Below, piece by piece: positions 13,788 through 25,266 of a stretch of 64,000 nt of DNA (position 1 is its first letter; the number at the start of each line of letters is the position of its first letter). The notes under the pieces were generated by a model that was not told where the DNA came from, made no database searches, and saw only the letters and a program-made list of their open reading frames with translations. Origin of the DNA: Phaseolus vulgaris (lineage: Eukaryota > Streptophyta > Magnoliopsida > Fabales > Fabaceae); assembly GCF_000499845.2 (NCBI RefSeq), contig NC_023750.2, positions 1,385,415-1,449,414 of the forward strand. Reading direction: 5' to 3'. A program made the position numbers and the translations under genes.

Positions 13788-13962
13788 AATTTATTGTGAT
13801 ATTATTCTAAAGATAAAAGATATGGTTGTTATTATTTAATCTGTTGTGATATTATTCTAAAGATAAAAGATATGATTCTAAAGATATTATTTAATCTGTT
13901 GTGATATTATTATAAAGATAGAAGATATGATTGTTATTATTTAAATTTATTGTAATATTATT
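13788..13962 (+). repeat. Tandem repeat of roughly 50-57 bp, 3-4 imperfect units
   Basis: The motif gatattattctaaagata followed by aaagatatg and ttattatttaa recurs at about 13797, 13849, 13902 and (degenerate) 13950. The second unit has a small internal expansion (attctaaagat). The array stops just before a TATA box at 13977. Confidence 0.7.
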
Positions 13963-13976
13963 CTGAGAAAAAACTC

Positions 13977-14224
13977 TATAAATAGAGGATGACCCTCAAC
14001 AAGAAAGGGGAGGTATTATTCTCTGCAATACATACTACACCATGAGTTCCCATCATCTCATTGTGATCCCCAGACATTCAAAAGTTGTGGTTACAAGGGA
14101 ATCATCTTGGAGACCACCTCCAAGCTCCAGACCTCAAGTTTGGCAAGAACAATACCTTTATTGTGGTTCTTATTTTCTAAGGCAGGTAAGTGAGACACCA
14201 CAAGGAATGGAGAAAACAATGTAG
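13977..14224 (+). other. TATA-like box followed by an orphan 60-codon ORF
   Basis: TATAAATA at 13977-13984 lies about 60 bp before an ATG at 14042 that opens 60 codons (MSSHHLIVIPRHSKVVV...) to a stop at 14222. The spacing resembles a promoter plus leader, either of a small gene or of an LTR element whose R/U5 would follow. I do not recognise the protein. The sequence after the ORF is low-complexity lysine-like codons and then AT-rich DNA. Confidence 0.25.
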
Positions 14225-14539
14225 AAGAAAAAGAAAAAGAATACGAAGAAGAATGACCTCAATTAGGTGATAAAAACATGCAAAATGTTTTCTTTGTCGA
14301 GTTAATATGGTCATCTGTTTTATATTTTTTTTAAGATTAAGGTTTCCTTGAGGAGTGTATGTTTTTAGTTTAATGTCATTCTCTCTAACATGTTGGAGTG
14401 TCAGAGAAATATAGGAAAAATTTATGATCTTTGTTAGGGTTAAGAATTACCATGTGACAATAATCAACAAGTATAATGAAAGAAAGATGTACAACAAAAA
14501 TAATAAGAAAATGGAAGAAAATACCTTTGTTTCAAGGTC

Positions 14540-15310
14540 AATGTACCCCTTACCTGATAGACCCGAGGCGTAGTTTATTTTGATTTTTGAGGTTTAAATT
14601 CTTCTACCTGAAGAAGTTGCCTAAACTTTTGATCTTTGTCTTTTATTACAAACAAGTATGCACCAGGTTTATTTCTAAAGGAGTTTTTAACTAAGTGTGG
14701 TTCAACTTCAAATCGAATATTCTCTTCATTTAACTCCTTACAAAAGGTTTCTAAGGAAACAAATTGAATTTCAATGTCTGAGTTAGCTCAGGTTAGCTCC
14801 AGACAAAGAATTATGTTTGAGTTCTTTTTCTAGATCGGTAGGAAGTGTTGGGTTTTGTGGATGGTCCCCATCATTGGGTCATGAAATTCGTGGCATGCTT
14901 TTCTGTGTTGTTGATTCAATTGTTTAATTCTTTTTCTTGAATCAATATTATTTAGGATTTCTCTTTTGAATATACTGATCTATCTCATTTTAAATTTCAA
15001 TTAAATTGTTGTCTTGAATACTTAGCTTTAATTTTTTAATCCTTGTCTAGAATTCATGTTTCGTCTTACATGTCTTAAAAATTCCATAGAATTAACCCTT
15101 ATTTTTACACATTGTATGTCATGTTCAAAGTCTTTTGAATCCATAATTGTTATCAATTCATGAGTTGTGCTTAGTTTACAAATTGTTTGATAAGATGTTT
15201 TAGTCAATTTTTGCGTGTTAAACCTTTGGTGTCTTTTCATTTTGAGTCTTCGAGTTCTTGACTTGCTAATAGACCAATAGTGATCCTCATAATCCATTAA
15301 TTCCATTATG
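14540..15310 (-). pseudogene. Coding-like decayed stretch, unclassified
   Basis: On the minus strand, 15306-15028 is open for 92 codons, rich in charged residues (ENHYWS-like start MELMDYEDHYWS). Further downstream, around 14760-14580, another open stretch reads KELNEENIRFEVEPHLVKN and GAYLFVIKDKDQKF. Stops separate the two. The amino-acid composition looks coding rather than random, and a decayed retroelement polyprotein is the likeliest source, but I cannot assign a domain. Confidence 0.25.
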
Positions 15311-17180
15311 TCTTGGAGTTTTGTTTCATTTCATTGGATTCTTTAGGTTTTTTCTTCGTGACAGGATTCAGTGAATTTGTTCTGGATTGGAAAAATTATT
15401 GTGAAATAAATACACATCCAAATTACATGAAATTTTAGATATGAGAACTTCTATGTGTTAGTCATCTTGTGTTAAAAATGCACATCCAAAAACGAAGTAG
15501 AAAATATATGATAAATCATAAAATTTTGGATGTTCATTGTTGACAAATTTTGAGCAAAGCTCAGCATTTCTCTCGATTTTTAATATGTTTCAATTAGCTC
15601 GATGCATCTTTTTTATATAAAATATTTACGACTGTATATTTTACTTCTTATTGGATGAGGAAGATTTTGTATTACTTCAATATCTATTTTATCATAGGTC
15701 GAAAGAAGGTATTCGATCCTAGACTTGAATTTATCAAGTTTTTGCCAATATAGAGGAAAAGTGTTCTCTGAGAGTCTTTTAACGAGAATTTTATCTTGAA
15801 AAACTTATTTTTTTTAAATTCTTAAACCCTAAACCAATTCAACCTTATACCCATATTTCAAGTGGTAGAGGTAGAAGTACATGAATTTTGTTGATAGTTG
15901 GGGTTATTGAGAGGTAATGACAAAATATTTGGAAAGATTTTTAAAAGTATCAACTATTAGGGTGAAGTTGGTTAGGGTCATATTCATGGTCGGTAGCATC
16001 CTACTTTAAAAAGGGGATAAAGTGAATAAGACATCAAATTGTTTGAAAAAAAAACTCTTATACAAAGGTAAAGTCTAAGTTATTTTGTGATGATTTCACG
16101 AAGATCCTATTAGAGTTATTTCACATCTCTATCGAAATGAACTCAACCTAAGCTTCAGAACACATGTTAAAGGAGGAGACAAACTCCTCAACAAATTCCC
16201 TATTTATATACTAGGAAGGATAGGTTGCAACTTCCCCAAGTGCCAAGGGTCGACAATCGGAGGAAATTAATCTTTCCTTTTCCTCTTGGCTACGCTTGGA
16301 TATGCCATATGCAACACTTATTGAGAGGGAGCCTTACATTTTCCCTTAGAGGCAACAATGGCCTTGTTAGCCACCTTTGCAGTGAAAACCACTGTAGTAG
16401 CAACAGTGGGGGGGTGGAGAAGAAATTTTCACTATATCCCCTTCATAAAACACGACTCGAGGATGATTCTTCTCCAATGGCAACAACCTCCCTACTTACC
16501 AACGGGCAGTTTTGATTAGAGGAGTCAAAAAGTGAAGAAGAGGAAGTCATTGGTGTACCTAGAAGGAGAAGATGAAAGGCGAAATGGAAACACAAAATAT
16601 AAGAAAATGCTCACACGAATATTCTAATGGACACACAAAAAAGAATGAAGGATTTTAAATTGTGACTATGGAAGGTGGGAAGTTTAAAACACTACACTTT
16701 TGAGGGAGAAACGAAGGGATTGCCAAGCATCGCGTCCTAGAACAACGTGGCACGAAAATGAAACGCCAATCACCAAAGCGACTTAACATCTTGAAGAAGT
16801 AAAAATCCATCACTAATGTTGAACACCCCTCATTAATACACATTGACAATCACATTGTATGAAAACAAGTCATGATGACTACAAAAGTCAAATAATAAGC
16901 TCGACCCCATGAAAGGTCACAAGCATCGACCCCAAAAGATGGATGTGAAAAGACAACCTTAGAACTAATCACTCACATCGATACTCGACAAACACTAAAA
17001 ACTTGTTCATCAAACGAATTGGTCCATTCACACCTCATTTATGGATTTTAAGCTTGGAGAACTTATGTACTACCACCTCTTATATATTTTGAGATAATAT
17101 ATACAATATTATTTACAATTCAAACATCTCATATATTCATATGTATATATTAATAAATTCGATTATAACTTGCTAAGTAC
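15311..17180. other. Intergenic, possible LTR-like promoter near 16.2 kb
   Basis: Mostly non-coding. On the minus strand, TATATAAATAGGG (about 16200-16212) follows several hundred bases of less AT-rich sequence, an arrangement typical of a retroelement LTR promoter oriented leftward. No partner LTR was found. The 96-codon plus-strand ORF at 16225-16515 is not recognisable. Confidence 0.25.
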
Positions 17181-17183
17181 TTA

Positions 17184-17432
17184 CACTTACACATGCGTAC
17201 ATACATACGCATGCACATGCATGCACACATACACACTCTCACACACGCATGTACACACCCGCACATCCATGCACACCCATACACATGCTTATACACACAT
17301 ACACACCAACATACCCATGCAAACCCACACGCACACAAACACACACTCGAACATCACAAATACACACTCTCACACTCACACCCACACAAACATCCACACA
17401 AACATGCATGCAGAGACACACATACACCCAAC
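17184..17432. repeat. CA/TG-rich degenerate minisatellite
   Basis: About 250 bp of imperfect (CA)n-type sequence built from cacaca, cataca, catgca and cccaca variants, read as His/Thr codons on plus and Cys/Val on minus. All ORFs here are products of the repeat. It sits in an AT-rich context. Confidence 0.9.
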
Positions 17433-17449
17433 ATTAAAGTATGAATCTT

Positions 17450-17570
17450 ATAAATTTTATTAAAATATTAATTAATATGTATGGGATGAACTAAGATGAC
17501 TTTTAGATTCATAAATTTTGTTAAAGTATTAATTAATATGTATGGGATGAACTAAGATGACTTTTATTTT
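17450..17570 (+). repeat. 61-bp direct tandem duplication
   Basis: The sequence starting at 17451 (taaattttattaaaatatta) recurs at 17512 with three or so substitutions. It includes the identical block tatgggatgaactaagatga in both copies. It directly follows the CA-rich array. Confidence 0.85.
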
Positions 17571-20500
17571 TAAGGTTAAAATTACTTAATTACAATAAAT
17601 AGTTGAAATTTAATTTATGAATGTTTATAATTTATATTACAATTTTATTATATATTTGCATTATTCAAATATCATAATACACTAATTATAACATTTTAAT
17701 TTTTTATCTTTTTATTTTAATATTTTAACTTTGTAAAATAAATAAAAAATCAAAATGATCAACAAATCAACGTACCTTCTCGACTAACATGTTATTTTAA
17801 AGGAGTAAGGAATAGTAAATGAACTGAATTTGCTTCCATCCCACCGATTGATGACGTTCAAACATAAGAATCTTCACTTTTTTTCATCTATTTCTCTTTC
17901 CTAGAATATAAACTTTTACCAATTCATTGAAATATATAATTTTTTTAAGTAACTATTATAACAATTAATTTGCGCATATCATAATAATATTTGATTAAGC
18001 TATAATCTAGAAAAATACTCTTTTAAGAATTAAAATAAGAAAAAAAAGGTAGTTATAAAAATGAATTTTACAGTCATTTAATCCTAGTTTATAGTAAAAT
18101 CATTAATTTTTATAACAATTATTTACAAGTTATACTAAGAAGAATTGTTTTATATTATCATTATAGTAATCATTAGTTTCTTAAAACATTTATGTTAGTA
18201 TTATTTCGAAATGAATTTTTTATTCTATTTTTTTTTTATAACTTGACCATCAATAGCCAACAAATAAGGTTATGGCAAAATTTTCTTTTGGATCACGAAA
18301 CATGTTTAGATTTGATTCACTCTTTTGACCCTTCGAGTTTGCATGGATTATAAGTATTGTAATAAAAAAAATCACTTTTAATATTTTTTAAGTGAATCTT
18401 ATGTTTTTAATCATATTTTTAGAGCCATCAAGCATCAAATTTAGAAAGATTCAACTCTTTTTATTTTTTGTTTTTTATGATGAAGCCACTAGGGTTTTGA
18501 AATATATGTGATGACATGATAAGGTACATCATTCATTTTTATTCTTTTAACACCTCTGATAAGTTTCTTCTTCCCAGAGTATTCTCTTGCCATATGTAAG
18601 CATCCTGTGGTAACAGACATAAAAAAGACAAATACAAAGAAAAAGAAAAAGGAAACAAAAGGAAGAGAAATAAGTAAAAAAAATAAAGTTATTTGGTCAA
18701 AGGAAAATGAAGAAATGTTGTTTGAATAAAAATAAATACATAAAATAAAAGTTAATTTTAAAAATAAAATTTTTATCTAGAAAAAATTACACTTGTATTT
18801 TTTTAATGTTATAATGAATGATACTCATTTATTCTTAATTTTAAAATAGATATTTATCACTCCCACCATTAACGTAAATGAAGTTTGTTAAATATACATA
18901 CACATAACAAGTCTCCATTAACTTCTACCTTCTAGGTGCTTATTTGTAATGCATCTTCTATACAACTTAGATAGAAAGTGATATAATTTGTATATTCTTC
19001 ATCTTTATAAAGTTATGTAGTATGGAAAACTTAGATTTCATATTCACTCTTATAAGTATGAACCTTGTAAATCAACAACTTACAATTGTATAATTTAGAG
19101 AGGCTTTATGTACTTAATCTATGTTAAGAAAAATTCAATAGTCAAATTTTGTATTAAGTATTATTAAACAACAAAGTATAAAATATCAAACTTTGTCTGT
19201 AAAACATCCTTTTCTTTGCAACCGATAATATAAGATGTAAGTATTTCATCTAATAGATGATACAACATGTTGGAGTCTTTTTTTTATCGGATAAGCATTG
19301 TTGTGTTTTCACAATACACATATAGTTATAAAAACCATTGGTGGGATGATTTATTTAAATATATTATCAACAAATAGACTTATTCAACCGTAATACAATT
19401 AAGGGGGTTGTTGTATCCACAGGGAATAAAAAAAAATACCAAAATAATAATATTGTTCAAAATGATGTGAGAATACAATAAAAGTTGAGTGCATATGTGG
19501 TGTAGAATAAATATGATAATTTAATAGTAAATGATATATTTAGTGAGATCGAAACTTGATTAAAAAAAGCAATAGGTAAATGATTGAGAACAAGTGTTGG
19601 TATTGAAGTAGCTTTGTAAATCTTCTTTTGTTGTTATTTATAACTGCTTTGTATACTCTTTTTTTTTTAAATTATTTTTTATTTATATTTTATTTTAGTT
19701 TAACTTTAATTTACATTTTCAAAATTTATTTTTTACATTAAATTAATTTCTAAAAATATTTTGTTAAGTTATTACCCAAATATATTAATATACACCTAAA
19801 TTTATTTTACCACTAACTTATCTTCATTCCAAACAATACACTTATATTCTCTCTTCTTTGTTTTTTTTTTTTCCTTTTTTACTCTATACCCTCAAAGTGA
19901 GTGATTTGATTGATATAATAGATAAAAAAAAATAAGTTTTTAATTGATAAATTTGTAAGATTATTATTTTATCTTGTGTTTAATTTTTTTTAGAATGAAT
20001 AATGGTAAATTATTTGTACTTACTATCTACGTTTGGTTAAAACAGTATTCTCATTACAAATATCATTCTTGCTACAATTTAGGAATTCTATTGAAAAATA
20101 ACTGCGAATTATCTAACATTGCCTCATGTACATGTAAAAATGTAGAAAATAGATTTTCAAAAAAGGAAATTAAAAATTAAATAAATTTTGAATAAAAATA
20201 ATTATAAAAGATTAAAACAAAATTTTAGATTACCTAAAACTTTAAATAATATACATACATTGGTGTCCTATTTGAGCATATAATTAAAATTAAATATAGA
20301 ACAATACACCAAATAATATAAAAAATACAGTTAAATTACAATAATTGAAAAAAAGAAGAACTAAAGTAACATGAGTTCTTTTATTGGAGAGAGTTTTGGA
20401 AGTCATCAATCTTCGTGCATATCATCTATTGTTTTATGCACTCTCTCAAAAGTTGAGTTGACATTGATCTTCAAAATGTTTAATCATTCCTACAACCCTT

Positions 20501-21050
20501 AAATATCATCCCAAATTTGTGAAAGCATATTAGCATTAGAGTAGACTCGGAGTTCTAGTTTAATCTCATGAACATGGTCCTTAGGTATTGGTGCATTTGA
20601 TTGTCAGGATTTTGTTTATCATCTTGGTTGAATCTACCATGTTGTCAGACACCATTGACATTAACCACATTCAATTTCTTCAAATTATTTTCATTAAAAA
20701 GTGTGACTAGACTAAGTGGGCAGATGCATTTATAAATAAGTCCACAACATATTGAGCAATGATACATCTAATAAGAATGGTGTATGGAAGTGACATCTCG
20801 TTGTCCTTGAATTTCATCATGTGTTCCATGATGTGATAAGAAAAATTAATCAAAATGTTATTTTTATGGCCCATAACATAAATGCAAAATTAGTAGTTTA
20901 TGGTCTCAAAATACGCATGAACATGTAATGCAAAAGTTCGTCATTAATATTTAAACTACTTGCATTTATGACACTTTAACCTTGCATCTATGGTCTGGCC
21001 ATGAAACTCAATGTCATATCATGGTCTTACTACAGCTCCTCAGGGATGTT
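17571..21050. other. AT-rich gene-free DNA
   Basis: No coding region is recognisable. Homopolymer A/T runs dominate, and ORFs such as 19974-20180 are short and unfamiliar. Confidence 0.5.
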
Positions 21051-21054
21051 TAAA

Positions 21055-21260
21055 ATGATAGTTTTGTTTTAACTTTATACTTGATATTCGTCATAGCCAA
21101 CCAATATGTCAGTTTCATTTTAATCTTTCTCTTGTTATCCTCATTGTAGAGATGACTAACTTCTATGACTTTAAAGTTTGAATAAAATACTCTAATAAGA
21201 TCTTCATAGTCAGAGAGTTATGATAAAGACAAATTGTTCCAAACTTTGAAATTTTAAGTG
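21055..21260 (-). pseudogene. Decayed ORF fragment, possibly plant transposon protein
   Basis: The minus strand reads LSDYEDLIRVFYSNFKVIEV and then KIKMKLTYWL before a stop. The pattern resembles the N-terminal region of the 'putative plant transposon protein' family often found next to retroelements. It is short and broken, so the assignment is tentative. Confidence 0.25.
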
Positions 21261-21790
21261 ATGGTCAAAGTATATACCTAATTGTGCAAAATATAGAAAA
21301 TGCATTAACTTTGACGATAGAACTATCATGATGTAAAAATCCTTCACATGTTCAATCATTTGATCACACTTGCTGAAAAAATATGTTTAATTTAACACCT
21401 CTTTGATGCCTAGTAGATTCATACGAGGACTCCCCCAACAGTGGTTAGAGTTTTTCCTTTCCTTTCCTTAACACTTTCCTATCTTTTATTTGTTGAAGAC
21501 AAAGTCATCATTGCAAAACTAAATATTATGAAAACATCTCTCTTTACATATTTCCTATTTTCAATATGAATATTTGAAATGAAGCAATTTACAAAATGTA
21601 AAGGCATTACATGATGATAATAAAAATATTGGACATTTATTTAAAAGGACTTCCCACACAGGTCACAAAAATTCATATTCATGATAAAACAACAAAATAA
21701 TCATATAACATGTTAGAAATGTGGAATTCAACCGCTTACACTCATTAACTTCAACAAATAGTTGAGAAAAAAAAGATAAAAGTTGTCTTA

Positions 21791-22461
21791 AAAGTTATTT
21801 TAAATGAGTCAATTTGGTCATTTTTGTTAAATTGACTTCAATGACGTTAACTCGATCGTTACCTAGCACGCAAAGTTACACAGTGAGGTAGAAAACAAAA
21901 ATTCTAACTTTCTCTCTCTTCTTTATATGAACATTTGCTGCAAGAATAAGATGATATCGACCATCAAACTCCATTTCAAAGTCACCCAACTCTCCAATTT
22001 CAAGTGTCAAAGGTACTATTCCCTCTTATCTCTCTTATTTCACTTTTCAACGACCAAAACATTAAATTTATGTAACTTACCATATTTTTGGAAACCACTA
22101 GAGTTGAAACCAAAATCTACCACGTGAAACAGAATAGAAACCTAAAAGTTAAATCTATTGTCATCATAGTGAAATTGGGAAGGTCTTCACGGAGACTCTG
22201 CAACGTCATTCAAGAGTATCTTTGATGCTTGAAATTAGAGAGTTTGGTGACTTTGGAATGGAATTTGAAGGTTGTCATCATCACATCATTGCGACGAATA
22301 TTCATTGAAAGTGACTTTATTCGACGCCATTAAAAAGAGAAAAAGTTAGGATTTTCATTTTCTGACTCACTATGTCACTTTACGTGTCAGATGATGATCT
22401 AATGACGTCGTTCAAGCCAATTTAATAGAAACAATCAAATTAACTCATTTTAAATAACTTT
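21791..22461. mobile_element. Element with ~125-bp terminal inverted repeats
   Basis: The left end (21791 to about 21918) and the reverse complement of the right end (22461 back to about 22336) align without gaps over about 125 bp at roughly three-quarters identity. Both begin aaagttatt and share aaatgag, ttaaattg, acgtaa/acgcaa-aagt and ctaacttt blocks. The centre (about 420 bp) has no recognisable transposase. The structure fits a non-autonomous DNA transposon, with long repeats suggesting a Mutator-like MITE. I could not find a clear target duplication, so the exact ends are uncertain. Confidence 0.6.
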
Positions 22462-23219
22462 AATTTTTTTTAAAAAAAAATATAGAGACTAAATTGAGTA
22501 AAGTCATAAGATATTGAAAAAAAAGATAATTATGCCTTTATTTTTTTAATATAAAACATATATTAATAAAATACTAAATTTATTTTATATTGTTAATTAC
22601 TTTAACATTTATTTTTATTATTCATTTTTATAATATAATTGTAAGTATTTAATCATTATTTATATTTATATTTATATATTTAAGCTATTTATTATGTTAC
22701 AATAAAAACTAAATATTTATTATATTTGATTTAAAGTTAATCCACTAGATAATTCACACATAAAACTAGTTCTTTCTAAACTTTTGTCTAGTATCTTCCT
22801 AATTCAATGTCTCCCTTTTCACACTTTTTTCCTTTTCCATTTCTCCATCCTTTCTCTTTCTCTCTTTTGGTACTCAACAACAAAGGATAATCTCATTCTC
22901 CAAAATAAATTTTTTTTCTTGTCTCCATTTTCTACTAAGTCGAATTCATAATCTAGTAAAATTATTGTTTTTCTCATAATTTCTTAAAATAAATAACATA
23001 CAATCACATTACAAACTTTTAATATTATTATTTTAATATTTTTTATATTATTTAATTATAAATTTACTTTTTATTATATATATTTATTAGTGTATAGATT
23101 GATGAATACATGTATATTAGTGGTGGTTTCGTTTCCCTCGCTCCTTCCCTCCCTTATCATTCGCGTGCCATCTTTCTCGCATATTAAGCGCTGAAACCGA
23201 CGTACACACCTGTCCCCAT
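22462..23219. promoter_or_regulatory. Upstream region of the first AS1/PHAN gene
   Basis: AT-rich sequence leading into the CT-rich leader of the first PHAN gene. A TATA-type stretch (tattatatatatttattag) lies at about 23072-23090. No known upstream element is claimed. Confidence 0.3.
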
Positions 23220-25237
23220 TTTCTCTCTCTTCCCTGTCTTGTCTATTCTCACTTTCTCTCTCTTCTCTCTGCTCCATTTCAGTGCTCTGTCTTCTCCCCA
23301 CCACCCCACTCTCCCTTTCTCTCACACTCATCCTATCATCATCATCATCATCTTCCTCAACATGCCATCCCTTTTGACCCTCCTTCTTCCCCTCTCTCTC
23401 AACGCCGCCGTTTCATTCCCCACAACATGCTGCTGACTACTCCCCCTTCCAACTTTCACTTTCCCCATTTCTTCTCCTTCGCTTTTCCCCATCTGGGTAT
23501 GCTCCAGTTTCTTCATTCTCTCAAAAAGACTCGTTTTTTATTACTATCTCCAATGTTTGTTTGTCCTTCCTTTGCTGCCCACTTTTCAATGAACTCACTG
23601 TTCTCATTATTTTTAAAAAGGGTCATTATTTTACTTTTGAATAAGCTAAATCCAACACGCGCTTGATTTAAGTTGCTTGGTGATGTGATTTTGATGGATA
23701 AAAAATTGCGACAGCTGGGTATATTTTTTTTATATAATTCATTTCAAAAAAGGGATTTTGGTTGTCTGTTCTCTCATTGTTTTCTGGAATTCTTGATTTC
23801 GGAGCTGATACTTTTTTGCTCACTTTTTTGTTTTTGTTTTTCTGTTGATTATTATAGTTATTGTCATCCATTATCTCTGTGTGTCCTCGTGCAATACAAT
23901 TGTTCTGGGGGGGTGTTGGTGTGCTTTTTGCTCTGTTTACTCTCACTGAATGTATTTTTTTTCATCTGTGATTTTTTGAGGTTAATTTGACTAAAATTGG
24001 TCCTTGCACTTCTCACGGCTGATGTTATGATTATTCATCTAATCACTTGGATTTTCTCTTTGATTTCAATTATTAGTTCATGGTTCATTATCATGTTGCT
24101 TGAGGAATATATGAACTAATTCAAAATGATATTTCAATGGAGACTCGTAATTTTCAAAATTCCGTCACTTAAACTTCTGGTTGTTATTGGAAGGTGTTGT
24201 GTTACACATTGTTGTTTGCTTAATAACAAAGGCTAGAAATTGATCCATGTAGCCAACTCCGTTTGGTCGTCTTCTTGTTCTTGTCCAGTTGAAACTAATA
24301 TACTAACTTCTGAGCAAAAAAATAAGTATGATACATTAATACATAATTACATTCGTCAATCTATTTTGGACTATTTGATTTGTACTAGTAAAATATTATA
24401 ACACTCGCATGGCGATTGTGGTTTCGTCTTAGGTACTTAGCTAACTGCATTGAAGTTATTCATCCTCGAGGTTTATGTGTTCTTTCCATGTTTCTTCTTT
24501 CTTGCTAAATATTTTTCGTGCTGGTTGGTTGATTTTATTTTTGATACTTCACTTCACAGTTATTGCTTTATCCTTCAAGCATGTTTTGTAAACAAAACAA
24601 TTCTGTCAGATGTTTGCCATTGTCATATGGACTCTGATTTTAATATGTTATGGTGTATTGCATCACTGCAATGCTATTGCAATAGATTACCTTTGTGAGA
24701 AAATAATATTATGCCTCTATCTGGTAGATTTTTGCCTTCCTATTAAATTTGTAATGGATAAAAAAATGTGAGTTACATCTTGAAGTGTTATTTTATTGCT
24801 GCTTGAGATAATTTAATGCTGTTGTGAGTCAGTTTCTGTTGGTAGATTTTGTCTTCCTATGAAATTTGTGTTGTATATGTATTGAGTTTCATCTTGAAGA
24901 ATTATTCTTATTGCTTCTTGAGATAATCTGGTTCTGTTGTAAGTCTCTTTTTATTCCTGATCCCTACTTGGCTTTTGTTACATAGCTGTTTTTTGCTATC
25001 TCCAAGCTTTAAGTTGATCCAAATGCATAGCTATTTTTACAGGAATCATCCAACAACTAGTGATCTTCTGATTTAGTTGTTGACTCATGCTTGAAGATTT
25101 TATGAAATCGTTTTCTGTTTGATATTTCTTTATTTCTCACCATGCTCTTGTGAATTGATGTTATGAGTGTCACAATTGTTCCAGTGACACGATGAGTTCA
25201 AGATTTGAGACATGGGCTGTGGGATTTGCACTTGGAA
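23220..25237 (+). other. 5' leader and leader intron of AS1/PHAN copy 1
   Basis: A CT-rich first exon (about 23220-23496) is followed by a candidate GT donor at 23497 and an AG acceptor at 25183-25184, giving a leader intron of about 1.7 kb. The second leader exon begins at 25185, 53 nt before the AUG. ORFs inside this stretch (for example 23673-23990, 24450-24698) are random intron ORFs. Splice sites are inferred from consensus and comparison with copy 2; cDNA would settle them. Confidence 0.6.
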
Positions 25238-25266
25238 ATGAAGGAGAGGCAACGTTGGAGAGCTGA
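25192..25266 (+). promoter_or_regulatory. uORF 1 of AS1/PHAN copy 1, overlapping the main start
   Basis: An ATG at 25192 (A at -3) opens 24 codons, with core WAVGFA and end ATLES, ending at TGA 25264-25266, that is, 26 nt inside the main CDS in another frame. Copy 2 has the same ORF at 30489-30566, ending at the corresponding position. Overlapping uORFs usually reduce initiation at the main AUG. Translation is inferred. Confidence 0.6.
25212..25241 (+). promoter_or_regulatory. uORF 2 of AS1/PHAN copy 1, stop overlaps main AUG
   Basis: An ATG at 25212 in strong context (purine at -3, G at +4) opens nine codons, MGCGICTWK. Its TGA (25239-25241) shares bases with the main ATG (25238-25240) as ATGA. 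Copy 2 has MGCGICSWK with the same ATGA. This arrangement is known to permit termination-reinitiation; whether it does here is inference. Confidence 0.6.

Noticed and set aside
17150..17463. Overlapping ORFs of 62-97 codons on both strands
   Set aside because: Pure translation of the CA/TG-rich repeat (His/Thr or Cys/Val strings); not genes.
25205..25237. N-terminal extension of PHAN copy 1 starting at TTG
   Set aside because: No ATG, the family starts MKERQRW, and the segment is leader shared with copy 2 in a different coding frame.
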